Below are positions 37,420-45,885 of a DNA stretch of 64,000 nucleotides, in pieces. The stretch is from CAVRQM01 sp963723455 (lineage in GTDB: Bacteria > Pseudomonadota > Alphaproteobacteria > Acetobacterales > Acetobacteraceae), in contig CAVRQM010000001.1 of the NCBI GenBank assembly GCA_963723455.1, positions 1,550,001-1,614,000 on the forward strand. Direction: 5' to 3'. The stretch's first letter is position 1; each line of letters starts with the position of its first letter. The position numbers and the translations under genes are program-made. Below the pieces are notes generated by a model that worked only from the letters and a program-made list of their open reading frames with translations, made no database searches and had not been told where the DNA came from.

Positions 37420-38131
37420 GCCGACGCCCCCGGACGCTGCAACGCCGCCCGCCCGCCTGCCGCAGCCCTCCGGCCTGTCCGAACGGCTGGCCGCCACCCG
37501 CGCGCGCGTGGCGGAGGCGTGCGCCGTCGCGGGGCGTCCGCCCGAGGATGTCACACTTGTCGCGGTGTCGAAAACCTATTCCGCCGCCGACGTGCGGGCG
37601 GCGCTCGCCGCCGGCCAGCGGCATTTCGGCGAGAACCGGGTGCAGGAGGCCGCGGGCAAGTTCCCCGACCTGCGGCGCGCGCACCCCGATCTGCGGCTGC
37701 ACCTGATCGGCGCACTGCAGAGCAACAAGGCGCGCGAGGCGGCGCGCATCGCCGATGTCATCGAAAGCCTCGACCGCGAGCGGCTGGCCGACGCCCTCGA
37801 TGACGCCGCGCAGCGCGACGGGCGCCTGCCGGACCTGCTGGTGCAGGTCAATGTCGGCTCCGAGGCGCAGAAATCCGGGGTGGCGCGCGATCGGGCGGAC
37901 GCCTTCATCGCGCTGTGCCGCCGCCGCTTCGCCGGCCGGCTGCGCGGGCTGATGTGCGTGCCCCCGGCGCTGGGCGATCCGGCGCCGCACTTTGTCTGGC
38001 TCGCCGCCTGCGCCGCCCGGCACGGGCTCGGCACCGTCTCGATGGGCATGTCGGCGGATTTCGAGCTGGCGATCCGCCACGGGGCAACTGAAGTCCGCGT
38101 CGGCAGCGCGATTTTCGGCGCACGGCCATAG
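37418..38131 (+). CDS. yggS: PLP-homeostasis protein YggS/PROSC
   Basis: 237 residues. The barrel holds PLP on the Lys of TLVAVSKTYSAADVRA (about residue 51). HFGENRVQEAAGKFPDL, LHLIGALQSNKAREAAR, QVNVGSEAQKSGV and LGTVSMGMSADFELAI(RHG) follow the family exactly. It buffers free pyridoxal phosphate. The ATG at 37418 has AGGAG about 15 bp upstream. It shares CATG with the divergent thiE-like start, so its promoter must lie within that gene. Confidence 0.93.
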   Translation: MPTPPDAATPPARLPQPSGLSERLAATRARVAEACAVAGRPPEDVTLVAVSKTYSAADVRAALAAGQRHFGENRVQEAAGKFPDLRRAHPDLRLHLIGALQSNKAREAARIADVIESLDRERLADALDDAAQRDGRLPDLLVQVNVGSEAQKSGVARDRADAFIALCRRRFAGRLRGLMCVPPALGDPAPHFVWLAACAARHGLGTVSMGMSADFELAIRHGATEVRVGSAIFGARP

Positions 38132-38179
38132 CCAGGCGGGGCCACGCCGACGCTTGCCCCACCCGCGACGACGGCGTAT

Positions 38180-38250
38180 CCGTCCGGCCGCCCGAACGAG
38201 GCCCGCCCCGGCCCTGCGGCAAACCGCCGGTTCGCCTGGCGGCCGGACGG
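38180..38250. other. large hairpin between yggS and kup
   Basis: CCGTCCGGCCGCC (38180-38192) and GGCGGCCGGACGG (38238-38250) are perfect 13-bp complements. Inside them CGAAC and GTTCG also pair, and a GCGG-CAAA-CCGC mini-hairpin fills the loop. There is no T-run after it on the + strand. It may end yggS transcription, lead kup, or be an RNA element. The rest of the 38132-38368 gap shows nothing else. Confidence 0.5.
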
Positions 38251-38368
38251 GGGACGGCATCGCCTCGCGGCACCCTGCATAGCCTGCCTTGCGCATGGAC
38301 CGCCTGCATGCGTTGGCCGGGCGACGAACTGATCGAACACTGATGACCTCTCCTGCCGCGTCGTCCGC

Positions 38369-40279
38369 ATGACCGCCCTGACCCTGGCGCCCGCCGCGCC
38401 CGAACACGCCGCGCGCGCGCGCCGCAAGCTGCGCGCAAGCGTGCTGCTCGGCGTCCTGGGCGTGGTGTACGGCGACATCGGCACCAGCCCGCTTTATGCC
38501 TTCAAGGCCAGCCTCGAGCATTTCTCCCGCACCGGCATCCGCACCCCCGAGGTGCTGGGCATCCTGTCGCTGATCTTCTGGGCGCTGCTGCTGATCGTCA
38601 CATGCAAATACGTGCTGCTGGTGATGCGCGCCGACAACCGCGGCGAGGGCGGCATCCTGGCGCTGATGGCCATGGCGCAACGCGTCGCCTCCGGGCCGAG
38701 GGTGCGCGCGACGCTGGTGCTGGCCGGGGTCGCCGGCGCCTGCCTGTTCTTCGGCGACGGCGTCATCACGCCGGCGATCTCGGTGCTGTCGGCGGTGGAG
38801 GGGCTGGAGATCGCGGCGCCGTCGCTGGCCGAATTCGTGCTGCCGATTTCAGCGGCGGTGATCGTGGCGCTGTTCGCCTGGCAGTACCGCGGCACCGGCA
38901 GCGTCGGGCGGGTATTCGGGCCGGTGATGGTCGTGTGGTTCGCGGCGATCGGCGCGCTGGGACTGCTGCAGGTCGCGCGCAATCCGACCGTGCTGCTGGC
39001 GCTGTCGCCCAGCTACGCGGTGGCGCTGTGCGCGCAGTATCGTGGCCTGGCCTTCGTGGCGCTGGGATCGGTGGTGCTGGCGGTCACCGGAGCCGAGGCG
39101 CTGTATGCCGACATGGGGCATTTCGGGGCGCGGCCGATCCGGGTGGCCTGGATCGGCTTCGTGCTGCCCTGCCTGACCCTGAACTACTTCGGCCAGGGTG
39201 CGGCGGTGCTGGCCGACCCGGCGGTGCTGGCCAATCCGTTCTACCTGATCGCGCCGCACGTGCTGCGCCTGCCGCTGGTGTTCCTGGCCACGGCGGCCAC
39301 CGTGATCGCCAGCCAGGCGCTGATCTCGGGCGCCTATTCGATGGCGCGGCAATGCATGCAGCTCGGCTTCCTGCCGCGCATGACCGTGCGCCACACCTCG
39401 GCCACCGAGGAGGGCCAGATCTATGTGCCGCAGATCAACACCGCGCTGATGCTTGGCGTGCTGCTGCTGGTGTTCGCGTTCCGCAGCAGCGACGCCCTGG
39501 CCTCGGCCTATGGCGTGGCGGTCACCGGCACCTTCACCTGCACCGCAGTCCTCGCGGCCGTGGTCTATCGGCGGCAGTTCGGCTGGTCGCGCCCGGCGAC
39601 CATCGCTGTGTGGGGGTTCTTCTTCGCCATCGACGTGCTGTTCCTGGCCGCCAACTGCCTGAAGCTGCCGGAGGGCGGCTGGGTGCCGATCGCGATGGGA
39701 CTGGCGCTGCTCGGGCTGATGACCTCATGGAAACGCGGGCGCGACCTGCTGCTGGCGCGCTGGCGGGCCGACAGCCTGCTGCTGACCTCGTTCCTCAACC
39801 GCCTGCCGCGCAGCCGCACCATCCGGGTTCCCGGCCTGGCGGTGTTCATGACCGGCAGCCCGGACTACGTGCCCGCCGCCCTGCTGCACAACCTGAAGCA
39901 CAACAAGGTGCTGCACGAACACGTCCTGTTCGTCACCATCAGCAACCTCGACGTGCCGGAGGTCTTGCCTGAGGAGCGCAGCGAGGTGACCGAGCTGGCG
40001 CCGGGGATTCATCGGGTGCTGGTACGCTACGGCTTCATGGAAAGCCCCAACCTGCCGCGCGACCTCGCCGCGCTGCGTGCTGCGGGGGTAGCTTTCGACC
40101 CGATGCAGGCCAGCTATTTCCTCGGGCGCGAGACGCTGGTCCCGGCCACCGTGCCGCGGATGCCGCGCTGGCGGGTGTTCCTGTTCCTGGTGATGGCGCG
40201 CAACGCCAGCTCGGCGGTCGAGTTCTTCCGCATCCCGAGCGACCGGGTGGTGGAGCTGGGCGTGCGTGTGACGATCTGA
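38369..40279 (+). CDS. kup: KUP-family potassium uptake protein
   Basis: 636 residues with about twelve helices, then a C-terminal cytoplasmic domain of about 150 residues. Motifs: LLGVLGVVYGDIGTSPLYAF, RADNRGEGGILALMAM, GACLFFGDGVITPAISVLSA, VTGAEALYADMGHFG and NYFGQGAAVLADP. GVVYGDIGTSP and the GEGG loop are diagnostic. It is a proton-coupled K+ importer in the inner membrane. Single-gene unit, with a strong hairpin upstream and a terminator right after the stop. Confidence 0.95.
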   Translation: MTALTLAPAAPEHAARARRKLRASVLLGVLGVVYGDIGTSPLYAFKASLEHFSRTGIRTPEVLGILSLIFWALLLIVTCKYVLLVMRADNRGEGGILALMAMAQRVASGPRVRATLVLAGVAGACLFFGDGVITPAISVLSAVEGLEIAAPSLAEFVLPISAAVIVALFAWQYRGTGSVGRVFGPVMVVWFAAIGALGLLQVARNPTVLLALSPSYAVALCAQYRGLAFVALGSVVLAVTGAEALYADMGHFGARPIRVAWIGFVLPCLTLNYFGQGAAVLADPAVLANPFYLIAPHVLRLPLVFLATAATVIASQALISGAYSMARQCMQLGFLPRMTVRHTSATEEGQIYVPQINTALMLGVLLLVFAFRSSDALASAYGVAVTGTFTCTAVLAAVVYRRQFGWSRPATIAVWGFFFAIDVLFLAANCLKLPEGGWVPIAMGLALLGLMTSWKRGRDLLLARWRADSLLLTSFLNRLPRSRTIRVPGLAVFMTGSPDYVPAALLHNLKHNKVLHEHVLFVTISNLDVPEVLPEERSEVTELAPGIHRVLVRYGFMESPNLPRDLAALRAAGVAFDPMQASYFLGRETLVPATVPRMPRWRVFLFLVMARNASSAVEFFRIPSDRVVELGVRVTI

Positions 40280-40301
40280 CCCCGACCCCCGCCGGTCGGG
40301 G
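40280..40301. terminator. hairpin terminator between kup and GlsB gene
   Basis: CCCCGACC and GGTCGGGG form a perfect 8-bp stem with a CCCGCC loop, starting in the kup stop codon region. The two flanking genes are convergent, so it can serve both. There is no T-run, only a G-rich tract. Confidence 0.6.
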
Positions 40302-40321
40302 CGGGGGAGGGCGTCAGGAAG

Positions 40322-40582
40322 TCAGATCGTGCTGCGTCGTCCGGCGATCAGGTGGTAGATCCACAGCACGACGATCGCGCCGATGATCGCCACGACGATG
40401 CTGTAGATGTTGAACCCGGTCACTCCCGCGCCGCCGAACAGGCTGAAGATCCAGCCACCGACCACCGCCCCGACGATGCCCAGGATGATGTCCACCAGGA
40501 TGCCCTGGCCGGTGTTGTTGACGATCTTGCTGGCGATGAAGCCCGCGATCAGTCCCAGGATGATCCACGCGATCCAGCTCAT
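40322..40582 (-). CDS. GlsB/YeaQ/YmgE-family stress-response membrane protein
   Basis: 86 residues, three hydrophobic helices: WIAWIILGLIAGFIASKIV, ILVDIILGIVGAVVGGWIF and IYSIVVAIIGAIVVLWIYH. The glycine-rich GLIAGFIASKI and DIILGIVGAVVGGWIF are the transglycosylase-associated-protein signature. Members are small inner-membrane proteins induced by stress, with no defined reaction. An AGGGAGG-type ribosome site precedes the start. Stand-alone gene. Confidence 0.92.
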   Translation of the reverse strand: MSWIAWIILGLIAGFIASKIVNNTGQGILVDIILGIVGAVVGGWIFSLFGGAGVTGFNIYSIVVAIIGAIVVLWIYHLIAGRRSTI

Positions 40583-40652
40583 AATCCCCTCCCTGCCGGC
40601 AAGATGCCTGCGTTCTGACAGCGCAACGCGGCAGGCGGAGCAATGTTGCCAG

Positions 40653-41114
40653 CTACTGCGGCGCGGGCGCGCCGGCGGCCAGGACCGGCACCGCCACGGT
40701 CAGCGGCGGGGCATGGGCAAAGGTCAGGATGGCGTGGATGGTGTCGCCGGCCTGCAGCCGCCGGTTCATGTCCATCAGCATCACGTGCATGCCGCCCGGC
40801 CGCATGGCCAGCGTCCCGCCCGCCGGGATCACCGCCGAGGACAGGTCGCGCATCTCGTCCACCCCGTTCAGGGTCACGCTCTCGTGCAGCATCGCCATCT
40901 GCGAGGCGTCGGTCGAGACGCTGGTCAGCCGGTCCTCCGCGCCCGCGTCGCGCAGCGTCAGGTACATCGCCGCGGCGCCGCCGCCGGCCGGGGCGCGCGC
41001 CCAGGCCCGCACCACCTGGATGCCGGATTGCGGCGCGGCGACCGCCGGGGCGATTCCGACCGCTGCGGCGCCAGACAGGACCAGGATCGCCAGCATGGAC
41101 ATCGGGCGGGACAT
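40653..41114 (-). CDS. PCuAC copper chaperone
   Basis: 153 residues from the ATG at 41114, with a signal peptide (about 1-27). The Cu(I) site H(M)x10Mx21HxM is visible across MAMLHESVTLNGVDEMRDL, then GGMHVMLMDM. VVRAWARAPAGGGAAAMYLTL is the usual mature start. It hands copper to cytochrome oxidase subunit assembly in the periplasm. It lies directly after the SCO gene on the same strand, a common pairing for CuA-centre assembly. Confidence 0.93.
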   Translation of the reverse strand: MSRPMSMLAILVLSGAAAVGIAPAVAAPQSGIQVVRAWARAPAGGGAAAMYLTLRDAGAEDRLTSVSTDASQMAMLHESVTLNGVDEMRDLSSAVIPAGGTLAMRPGGMHVMLMDMNRRLQAGDTIHAILTFAHAPPLTVAVPVLAAGAPAPQ

Positions 41115-41158
41115 CGGCGGCTCCGTGCGGATCGGGTCAGCGGGGAAATGGCGGTCAA

Positions 41159-41773
41159 TCAGGTGGTGCGGGCGAGGTGGCTTTCGATGTCGGCGGCCAT
41201 CTGCCCCGGCGGCTGGTCGGCCGCGACCAGGGCGACGAACCGGCCGCGCGGGTCCATCAGGTAGATCAGCGAGGTGTGGTCCATGCTGTAGTCCCCCGGA
41301 CCCGGGCCGGTGACGTGGCGCGCGGCATAGACCCGGTATTCGCGCTCCACGGCGGCGATCTGCGCCGGCGTCCCGGTCAGCCCGGTCAGCCGCGGCGAGA
41401 ACGCGGCCACGTAGTCGCGCACCACGGCCGGCGTGTCGCGCCAGGGATCGACGGTGATGAACACCGGGCGGACCTGCGCGGCGGCGGCGCCCATGTCGCC
41501 CAGGGCGGCGGCCAGCGCCGCAAGCGTGGTCGGGCAGACATCGGGACAGAAGGTGTAGCCGAAATATATCAGCAGGTAGCTGCCGCGCAGGTCGCGGTCG
41601 GTGACCGTCGCGCCATGTCCGTCGATCAGGCTGAACGGGCCGCCGATCGCGACCGCGTCGCCGGCCGGCCCGCCCGCGGCCGGCCGCAGGGCCAGCCACG
41701 CGCCGATCCCGCCGCCGGCCGCAAGCAGCGCCACCGAGGCGGTCAGGACGGCGCGGCGCGGCAACGGCTTCAC
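41159..41773 (-). CDS. SCO1/SenC copper-binding protein
   Basis: 204 residues with an N-terminal signal anchor (VLTASVALLAAGGGIGAW). The copper ligands are present: the CxxxC in GYTFCPDVCPTTL (about residue 75-80) and the His in DYSMDHTSLIYLMD (about 165). The thioredoxin-like fold and FITVDPWRDTP confirm it. It loads or reduces the CuA centre of cytochrome c oxidase. Forms an operon with PCuAC, 44 bp downstream. Confidence 0.94.
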   Translation of the reverse strand: MKPLPRRAVLTASVALLAAGGGIGAWLALRPAAGGPAGDAVAIGGPFSLIDGHGATVTDRDLRGSYLLIYFGYTFCPDVCPTTLAALAAALGDMGAAAAQVRPVFITVDPWRDTPAVVRDYVAAFSPRLTGLTGTPAQIAAVEREYRVYAARHVTGPGPGDYSMDHTSLIYLMDPRGRFVALVAADQPPGQMAADIESHLARTT

Positions 41774-41839
41774 GCCCGGTGCCTCACCGCCGACGCGGGC
41801 ACGCCAGGGATCGTCTGGCGGCGCCGGTCAGGCGAGGGA

Positions 41840-41915
41840 TGGTGGAGCCAATCGGGATCGAACCGACGACCTCCTGAATGCCATTCAGGCGCTCTCCCAA
41901 CTGAGCTATGGCCCC
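41840..41915 (-). tRNA. tRNA-Ala (GGC)
   Basis: The reverse strand begins GGGGCCATAGCTCAGTTGG and ends GGTTCGATCCCGATTGGCTCC-A-CCA, with a 7-bp acceptor stem. The anticodon arm CCTGA-ATGGCAT-TCAGG has GGC at positions 34-36, decoding alanine GCC/GCU. T and D arms are canonical and the CCA is encoded. Length is 76 nt. Confidence 0.97.
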
Positions 41916-41979
41916 GTCTGCGACCGGGTGGCGGCGCGGAGCGCGCATATAGCGCCGGGGCCGGAGGGGGATCAAGGGG

Positions 41980-42384
41980 ATGGCGCAGGCGGATGCAGCG
42001 GGGCCGGCATGGCGCCCGGCCAGCGAGGCGGAGGCGGCCGGCAACGGCGCGGCGCTGATCGAGTGGCTGCGCGCCACCGGGCGGCGGCCCCAAGCCAGCC
42101 CCGAGGACGTCCGCGCCTGGCGACGACGCGAGCCGGAGGCGTTCCTGGCCGCCATCGGCGCATTCTGCGCCCTGTCCGGCGCCGATGCAGCCGATCCCGG
42201 GCTGCTGGAGGCGCTCGGCGGGCACCTGCTCGACCTCGAGACCAGGCCGGGGGACGCGGTGGCCTGGGCGGGTGCAGCGGACGATTGCTGGCCGCGCGCC
42301 GCGCGCGCGCTGGGCGCAACGGTCATCCGACCGGCAGACGCAGATCCGGATGCGTCCGGAACGCCGCCTCGGTCTTGTCGGTGA
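41980..42384 (+). CDS. hypothetical protein, possible acyl-CoA-synthetase N-terminus remnant
   Basis: 134 residues (MAQADAAGPAWRPASEAEAA onward). ALIEWLRATGR, then EDVRAWRRREPEAFLAAIGA, resembles the N-terminal helical part of acetyl-/acetoacetyl-CoA synthetases, and DDCWPRAARALGATVI resembles a later piece, but the core is absent. It overlaps scoB by 62 bp on the opposite strand. It may be a short stand-alone relative or a decayed gene. Low certainty. Confidence 0.45.
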   Translation: MAQADAAGPAWRPASEAEAAGNGAALIEWLRATGRRPQASPEDVRAWRRREPEAFLAAIGAFCALSGADAADPGLLEALGGHLLDLETRPGDAVAWAGAADDCWPRAARALGATVIRPADADPDASGTPPRSCR

Positions 42385-42976
42385 TCTCGGCCAGAGTGAC
42401 GCCCGGCGCGATGTCCGCCAGCACGAAGCCGTTGGGCGTCACGTCGAACACGCCCAAATCGGTGACCACAAGATCGACCACCCCGGCCCCGGTCAGCGGC
42501 AGCGTGCAGCGGCGCAGCAGCTTCGGCTTGCCGGCGGCGGTGTGCTCCATCAGCACCACCACCCGCTCGACGCCGGCGACCAGGTCCATCGCCCCGCCCA
42601 TGCCCTTGACCATCTTGCCCGGGATCATCCAGTTGGCCAAATCGCCGTTCTCAGCCACCTGCAGCGCGCCCAAGATCGACAGGTCGATATGGCCGCCGCG
42701 GATCATCGCGAAGCTGGCCGCGCTGTCGAAGAAGCTGGTGGTCGGCAGCTCGGTCACGGTCTGCTTGCCGGCGTTGATGAGATCCGGATCCTCGTCGCCC
42801 GCGAACGGGAACGGCCCCATGCCGAGCATCCCGTTCTCGCTGTGCAGCACGATCGACATGCCGGCGGGAACATGGTTGGCGACCAGCGTCGGGATGCCGA
42901 TGCCGAGATTGACGTAGAACCCGTCCGCCAGCTCGCGCGCGGCGCGGGCGGCCATTTCGTCGCGTGTCCAGGCCAT
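42323..42976 (-). CDS. scoB: 3-oxoacid CoA-transferase subunit B
   Basis: 217 residues. The catalytic Glu is in IVLHSENGMLGMGPFP (about residue 46-48). GFYVNLGIGIPTLVANHVP, INAGKQTVTELPTTSFFDSA and MVKGMGGAMDLVAGVERVVV are family signatures. It transfers CoA from succinyl-CoA to acetoacetate with subunit A, opening ketone bodies or short 3-oxoacids for degradation. It follows scoA by 12 bp on the same strand. Confidence 0.95.
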   Translation of the reverse strand: MAWTRDEMAARAARELADGFYVNLGIGIPTLVANHVPAGMSIVLHSENGMLGMGPFPFAGDEDPDLINAGKQTVTELPTTSFFDSAASFAMIRGGHIDLSILGALQVAENGDLANWMIPGKMVKGMGGAMDLVAGVERVVVLMEHTAAGKPKLLRRCTLPLTGAGVVDLVVTDLGVFDVTPNGFVLADIAPGVTLAEITDKTEAAFRTHPDLRLPVG

Positions 42977-42988
42977 TGCGTGCCCCCT

Positions 42989-43711
42989 TCAGGCTGCGAC
43001 CGCGCCGGGGCGGGCGCGCACGGTGCGCTGCTCGATCGGCTTGTCGGCGGCCGGCACATGCACCAGCCTGCGGACGAAAATGCCGGGGGTGATGATGTGG
43101 TCCGGGTCGATTTCGCCGGGCGCGGCCATCAGCTCGACCTCCGCCACCGTCACCTTCGCGGCCGTCGCCATGATCGGGTTGAAATTGCGCGCCGTCTTGC
43201 GGAACACCAGGTTGCCCTGCGGATCGGCGCGCCAGGCGTGCACCAGCGCCAGGTCGGCGAACAGCCCGCGCTCCATCACGTACGGCTTGCCGTCGAACGC
43301 GCGCGTCTCCTTGCCCTCGGCGACCTGCGTGCCGGCGCCGGTGCGGGTGAAAAAGGCCGGGATGCCGGCGCCGCCGGCGCGGATGCGCTCGGCCAACGTG
43401 CCCTGCGGGTTGAACTCGATCTCCAGCTCGCCGGCCAGGTATTGCCGGGCGAAGGTGGCGTTCTCGCCGACATACGAGCTGACCATGCGGCGGATCTGGC
43501 GGGTGGCGAGCAGCCGGCCCAGGCCCACATCGTCGATGCCGGCATTGTTCGAGATCACCGTCAGCCCGCGCACGCCGGATTCGCGCACCGCCTCGATCAG
43601 CGCCGCCGGGATGCCGCACAGGCCGAAGCCGCCGGACATGATCGTCATGCCGTCCTGCAGCAACCCCGCCAGGGCCTGCGTCGCGTCCTGGTACAGTTTC
43701 GTCACCGCCAT
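42989..43711 (-). CDS. scoA: 3-oxoacid CoA-transferase subunit A
   Basis: 240 residues from the ATG at 43711. IMSGGFGLCGIPAALIEAV is the oxyanion/CoA-binding loop. SNNAGIDDVGLGRLLATRQI, SSYVGENATFARQYLAGELE and GTQVAEGKETRAFDGKPYV follow the family. It pairs with ScoB. The longer frame to 43750 gives a poor N-terminus. First gene of scoAB. Confidence 0.95.
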   Translation of the reverse strand: MAVTKLYQDATQALAGLLQDGMTIMSGGFGLCGIPAALIEAVRESGVRGLTVISNNAGIDDVGLGRLLATRQIRRMVSSYVGENATFARQYLAGELEIEFNPQGTLAERIRAGGAGIPAFFTRTGAGTQVAEGKETRAFDGKPYVMERGLFADLALVHAWRADPQGNLVFRKTARNFNPIMATAAKVTVAEVELMAAPGEIDPDHIITPGIFVRRLVHVPAADKPIEQRTVRARPGAVAA

Positions 43712-43818
43712 GCCGGTCCCCCTCGGTCGCCTCGCGGCGCACGCTGCCACCGGCGCGGCGGCGCGGCAATGCGCCCGCCGCGGGCGCGCGCGCCAGCGGG
43801 TCAGGGCGCGCTAGGCGA

Positions 43819-44772
43819 TCAGCGCGAGCCGGCGGCGCGCGGCCGCGAGGTCGCTTCGAGCTTGGCCTTGAGCCGGTCGATCTCCTCGCCGTGGCCGCCG
43901 CGCACCGGGTGGCCGACGCGGCTGCCTACGCGCTCGGCAAAGGCGCGGGTGAACTCCGATCCGAACAGGAAGATCTGGCTGGAGTAATAGATCCACACCA
44001 GGATGATGCCGAGCGTGCCGGCCGCGCCGTAGGTGCTGGCGATGCTCGATGTGCCCAGGTACAGACTGATCAGGTTCTTGCCCAGGTCGAACAGCAACGT
44101 GGTCACCACGGCGCCGATCGCGACATCGCGCCACAGCACGTTGGTGTCCGGCAGTACTTTATAGATCGCCGCGAACAGTGCGGCGACCAGCAGGAACGAG
44201 ATGGCCAGGCTGGCCAGGCGCAGCAGCAGGTGCACCCCCGGCAGCCGCGCCGACAGCCAAGCCCCGGCCGCGCTCAGCGCCGCCGAGGCGACCAGCGAGA
44301 CCAGCAGCAGGAAGCCCAGGATCAGCACCAGCCCGAGGCTCTGCAGCCGGGCGCGGACCAGCTGGCGCACCGCGCCTTCCTTCGGCGTCGCCTTCCAGAT
44401 GGCGTTCAGCGCCGTCTGCATCTCGCCGAATACGCCGCTGGCGGCGACGAGCAGCGTGACGCCGCCGATGACGGTGGCCAGGATGCCGGATTTGCGGTTC
44501 GCCGCGCCCTTAATCATTGCCTGGATGGCGTCGGCGCCCTGCTTGCCCATCAGCCCGCTGATCTGGTGGACGACCGCACCGCGCGCGGCGTCCTGGCCGA
44601 ACACCAGCCCGGCCACGGCGATCACGATGAGCAGCACCGGGGCGAGCGAGAACGTCGTGTAGTAGGCGATCGCCGCGCCGCGACTGAGGCAGCCGTCCTC
44701 GACATAGCCCAGGGCCGCCGAACGCAGCGTCTGCCATAGCGTGTTCAGCCGCCGCATCGGCGCCTGCCGCAT
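43819..44772 (-). CDS. YihY/BrkB-family membrane protein
   Basis: 317 residues with six helices. DGCLSRGAAIAYYTTFSLAP is the hallmark N-terminal segment, followed by LLIVIAVAGLVFG, GGVTLLVAASGVFGEMQTAL and IASTYGAAGTLGIILVWIYY. The family was once thought to be ribonuclease BN and is now considered an inner-membrane protein of unknown transport role. Stand-alone gene. Confidence 0.92.
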   Translation of the reverse strand: MRQAPMRRLNTLWQTLRSAALGYVEDGCLSRGAAIAYYTTFSLAPVLLIVIAVAGLVFGQDAARGAVVHQISGLMGKQGADAIQAMIKGAANRKSGILATVIGGVTLLVAASGVFGEMQTALNAIWKATPKEGAVRQLVRARLQSLGLVLILGFLLLVSLVASAALSAAGAWLSARLPGVHLLLRLASLAISFLLVAALFAAIYKVLPDTNVLWRDVAIGAVVTTLLFDLGKNLISLYLGTSSIASTYGAAGTLGIILVWIYYSSQIFLFGSEFTRAFAERVGSRVGHPVRGGHGEEIDRLKAKLEATSRPRAAGSR

Positions 44773-44898
44773 CCGGGTCCGCGCAGCGCGACCCGCTCGT
44801 CAGTCGCCCGCTCCTCACAAGACTGTCTGGGCATCATGCGCCGGGCAACGCCCGCGGCCGCAGCTGGTTGCGGAGCGGGAACTACCGCGGGCCCGATC

Positions 44899-45165
44899 TC
44901 ACCCCGCCAGCGCCGCTCGCTCGATGCTGGTCAGCGGCCGCCCGTGCCGCAGCTCGGCGCGGATTTCCGCGACCAGGGCAGGGTTGGCGCGGCGGATCTG
45001 GTTGATGCGCAATGCCGCCGCAGCGCCCGGGATGGGCACCTGCTCCCAGCGCTCAAGAAAAAGGAGGTCCGCCTGCATGGTGTGGTCATGCGCCGCGGCC
45101 AGCGCCCGCTGGACGGCGGCGGTGTGCGCGGTCGCGTACTCGGCGACCAGCGGATTCTCAGACAT
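44899..45165 (-). CDS. hypothetical protein, 88 residues
   Basis: MSENPLVAEYATAHTAAVQR onward. Helical throughout, with AAALRINQIRRANPALVAEI in the middle and LTSIERAAL at the end. No known domain, signal or membrane segment. A TATAAA element and a TGGTTG/CAACCA inverted repeat lie upstream (45234-45267), which supports it being expressed. Function unknown. Confidence 0.6.
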   Translation of the reverse strand: MSENPLVAEYATAHTAAVQRALAAAHDHTMQADLLFLERWEQVPIPGAAAALRINQIRRANPALVAEIRAELRHGRPLTSIERAALAG

Positions 45166-45314
45166 CCGTACTCCCTTCGGCGATCCGACGGGCGAGGGCC
45201 CCCGGTAGCGTCTCGTCGGACGCAGCCAACGCCTTTATAGCGCAGTTGGTTGACGATTTCCCAACCATCCCCGGCGTGTATCGAATTAATATCTGCGCGA
45301 CCGTCTGCGGCCGT

Positions 45315-45863
45315 TCATTCGCCCCGAAGGCCCCGCGCGCGATCGCCCGGGCGCGAGACGAAGCGGCGGGTCAGGAACATGCTGTCGGCCCAGCACCCGT
45401 CGATGCACAGCGTGCGCTCGGCGAAACCGGTCAGCGCGAAGCCAAGCCGTCCGAGTAGCCGCAGCGCGCGCGCATTGTCCGGATCGACGTCGGCCACCAC
45501 ACAGGCCAGCCCCCGCGCATCGGCACGCGCCAGCGTCGCCTCGACCGCCTCATGCGCGATGCCGGTGCCCCAGGTCGCGGGCGCGAAGATCATGCCGATC
45601 TCGTTGTCGCGCCACAGCCCCGCCTTGCCCACCAGCCCGCCCGAAGGATCGTCCAGGCGCTCGACCGCGAACTCGTCGGCGCGGCCGCCGGCGGCATCCG
45701 CGATGGTCCGGTCCAGCCACGCCTCGGTCTGCGCCAGGCTGGCGTGCGGCGCGGTGGACCAGAAGCGCATCGCGCCGGCATCCGACAGAATTGCATGCAG
45801 CGCCGGAGCGTCGTCCTGGCGCAGCCGCCGGAGCAGCAGGCGGGGCGTGCGGATCTCGGTCAC
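45315..45863 (-). CDS. GNAT-family N-acetyltransferase (RimJ/RimL type)
   Basis: 182 residues from a GTG at 45863. It starts TEIRTPRLLLRRLRQDDAPA, the standard RimJ/RimL opening. The acetyl-CoA loop is ATWGTGIAHEAVEAT (about 105), and VVADVDPDNARALRLLGRLG follows. It would acetylate an amine or a protein N-terminus; the substrate cannot be told. The gene ends 45 bp before the left end of the reconstructed neighbours and lies just downstream of ahcY. Confidence 0.88.
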   Translation of the reverse strand: MTEIRTPRLLLRRLRQDDAPALHAILSDAGAMRFWSTAPHASLAQTEAWLDRTIADAAGGRADEFAVERLDDPSGGLVGKAGLWRDNEIGMIFAPATWGTGIAHEAVEATLARADARGLACVVADVDPDNARALRLLGRLGFALTGFAERTLCIDGCWADSMFLTRRFVSRPGDRARGLRGE

Positions 45864-45885
45864 GCCGCCGCCCACCGCCACGGCG

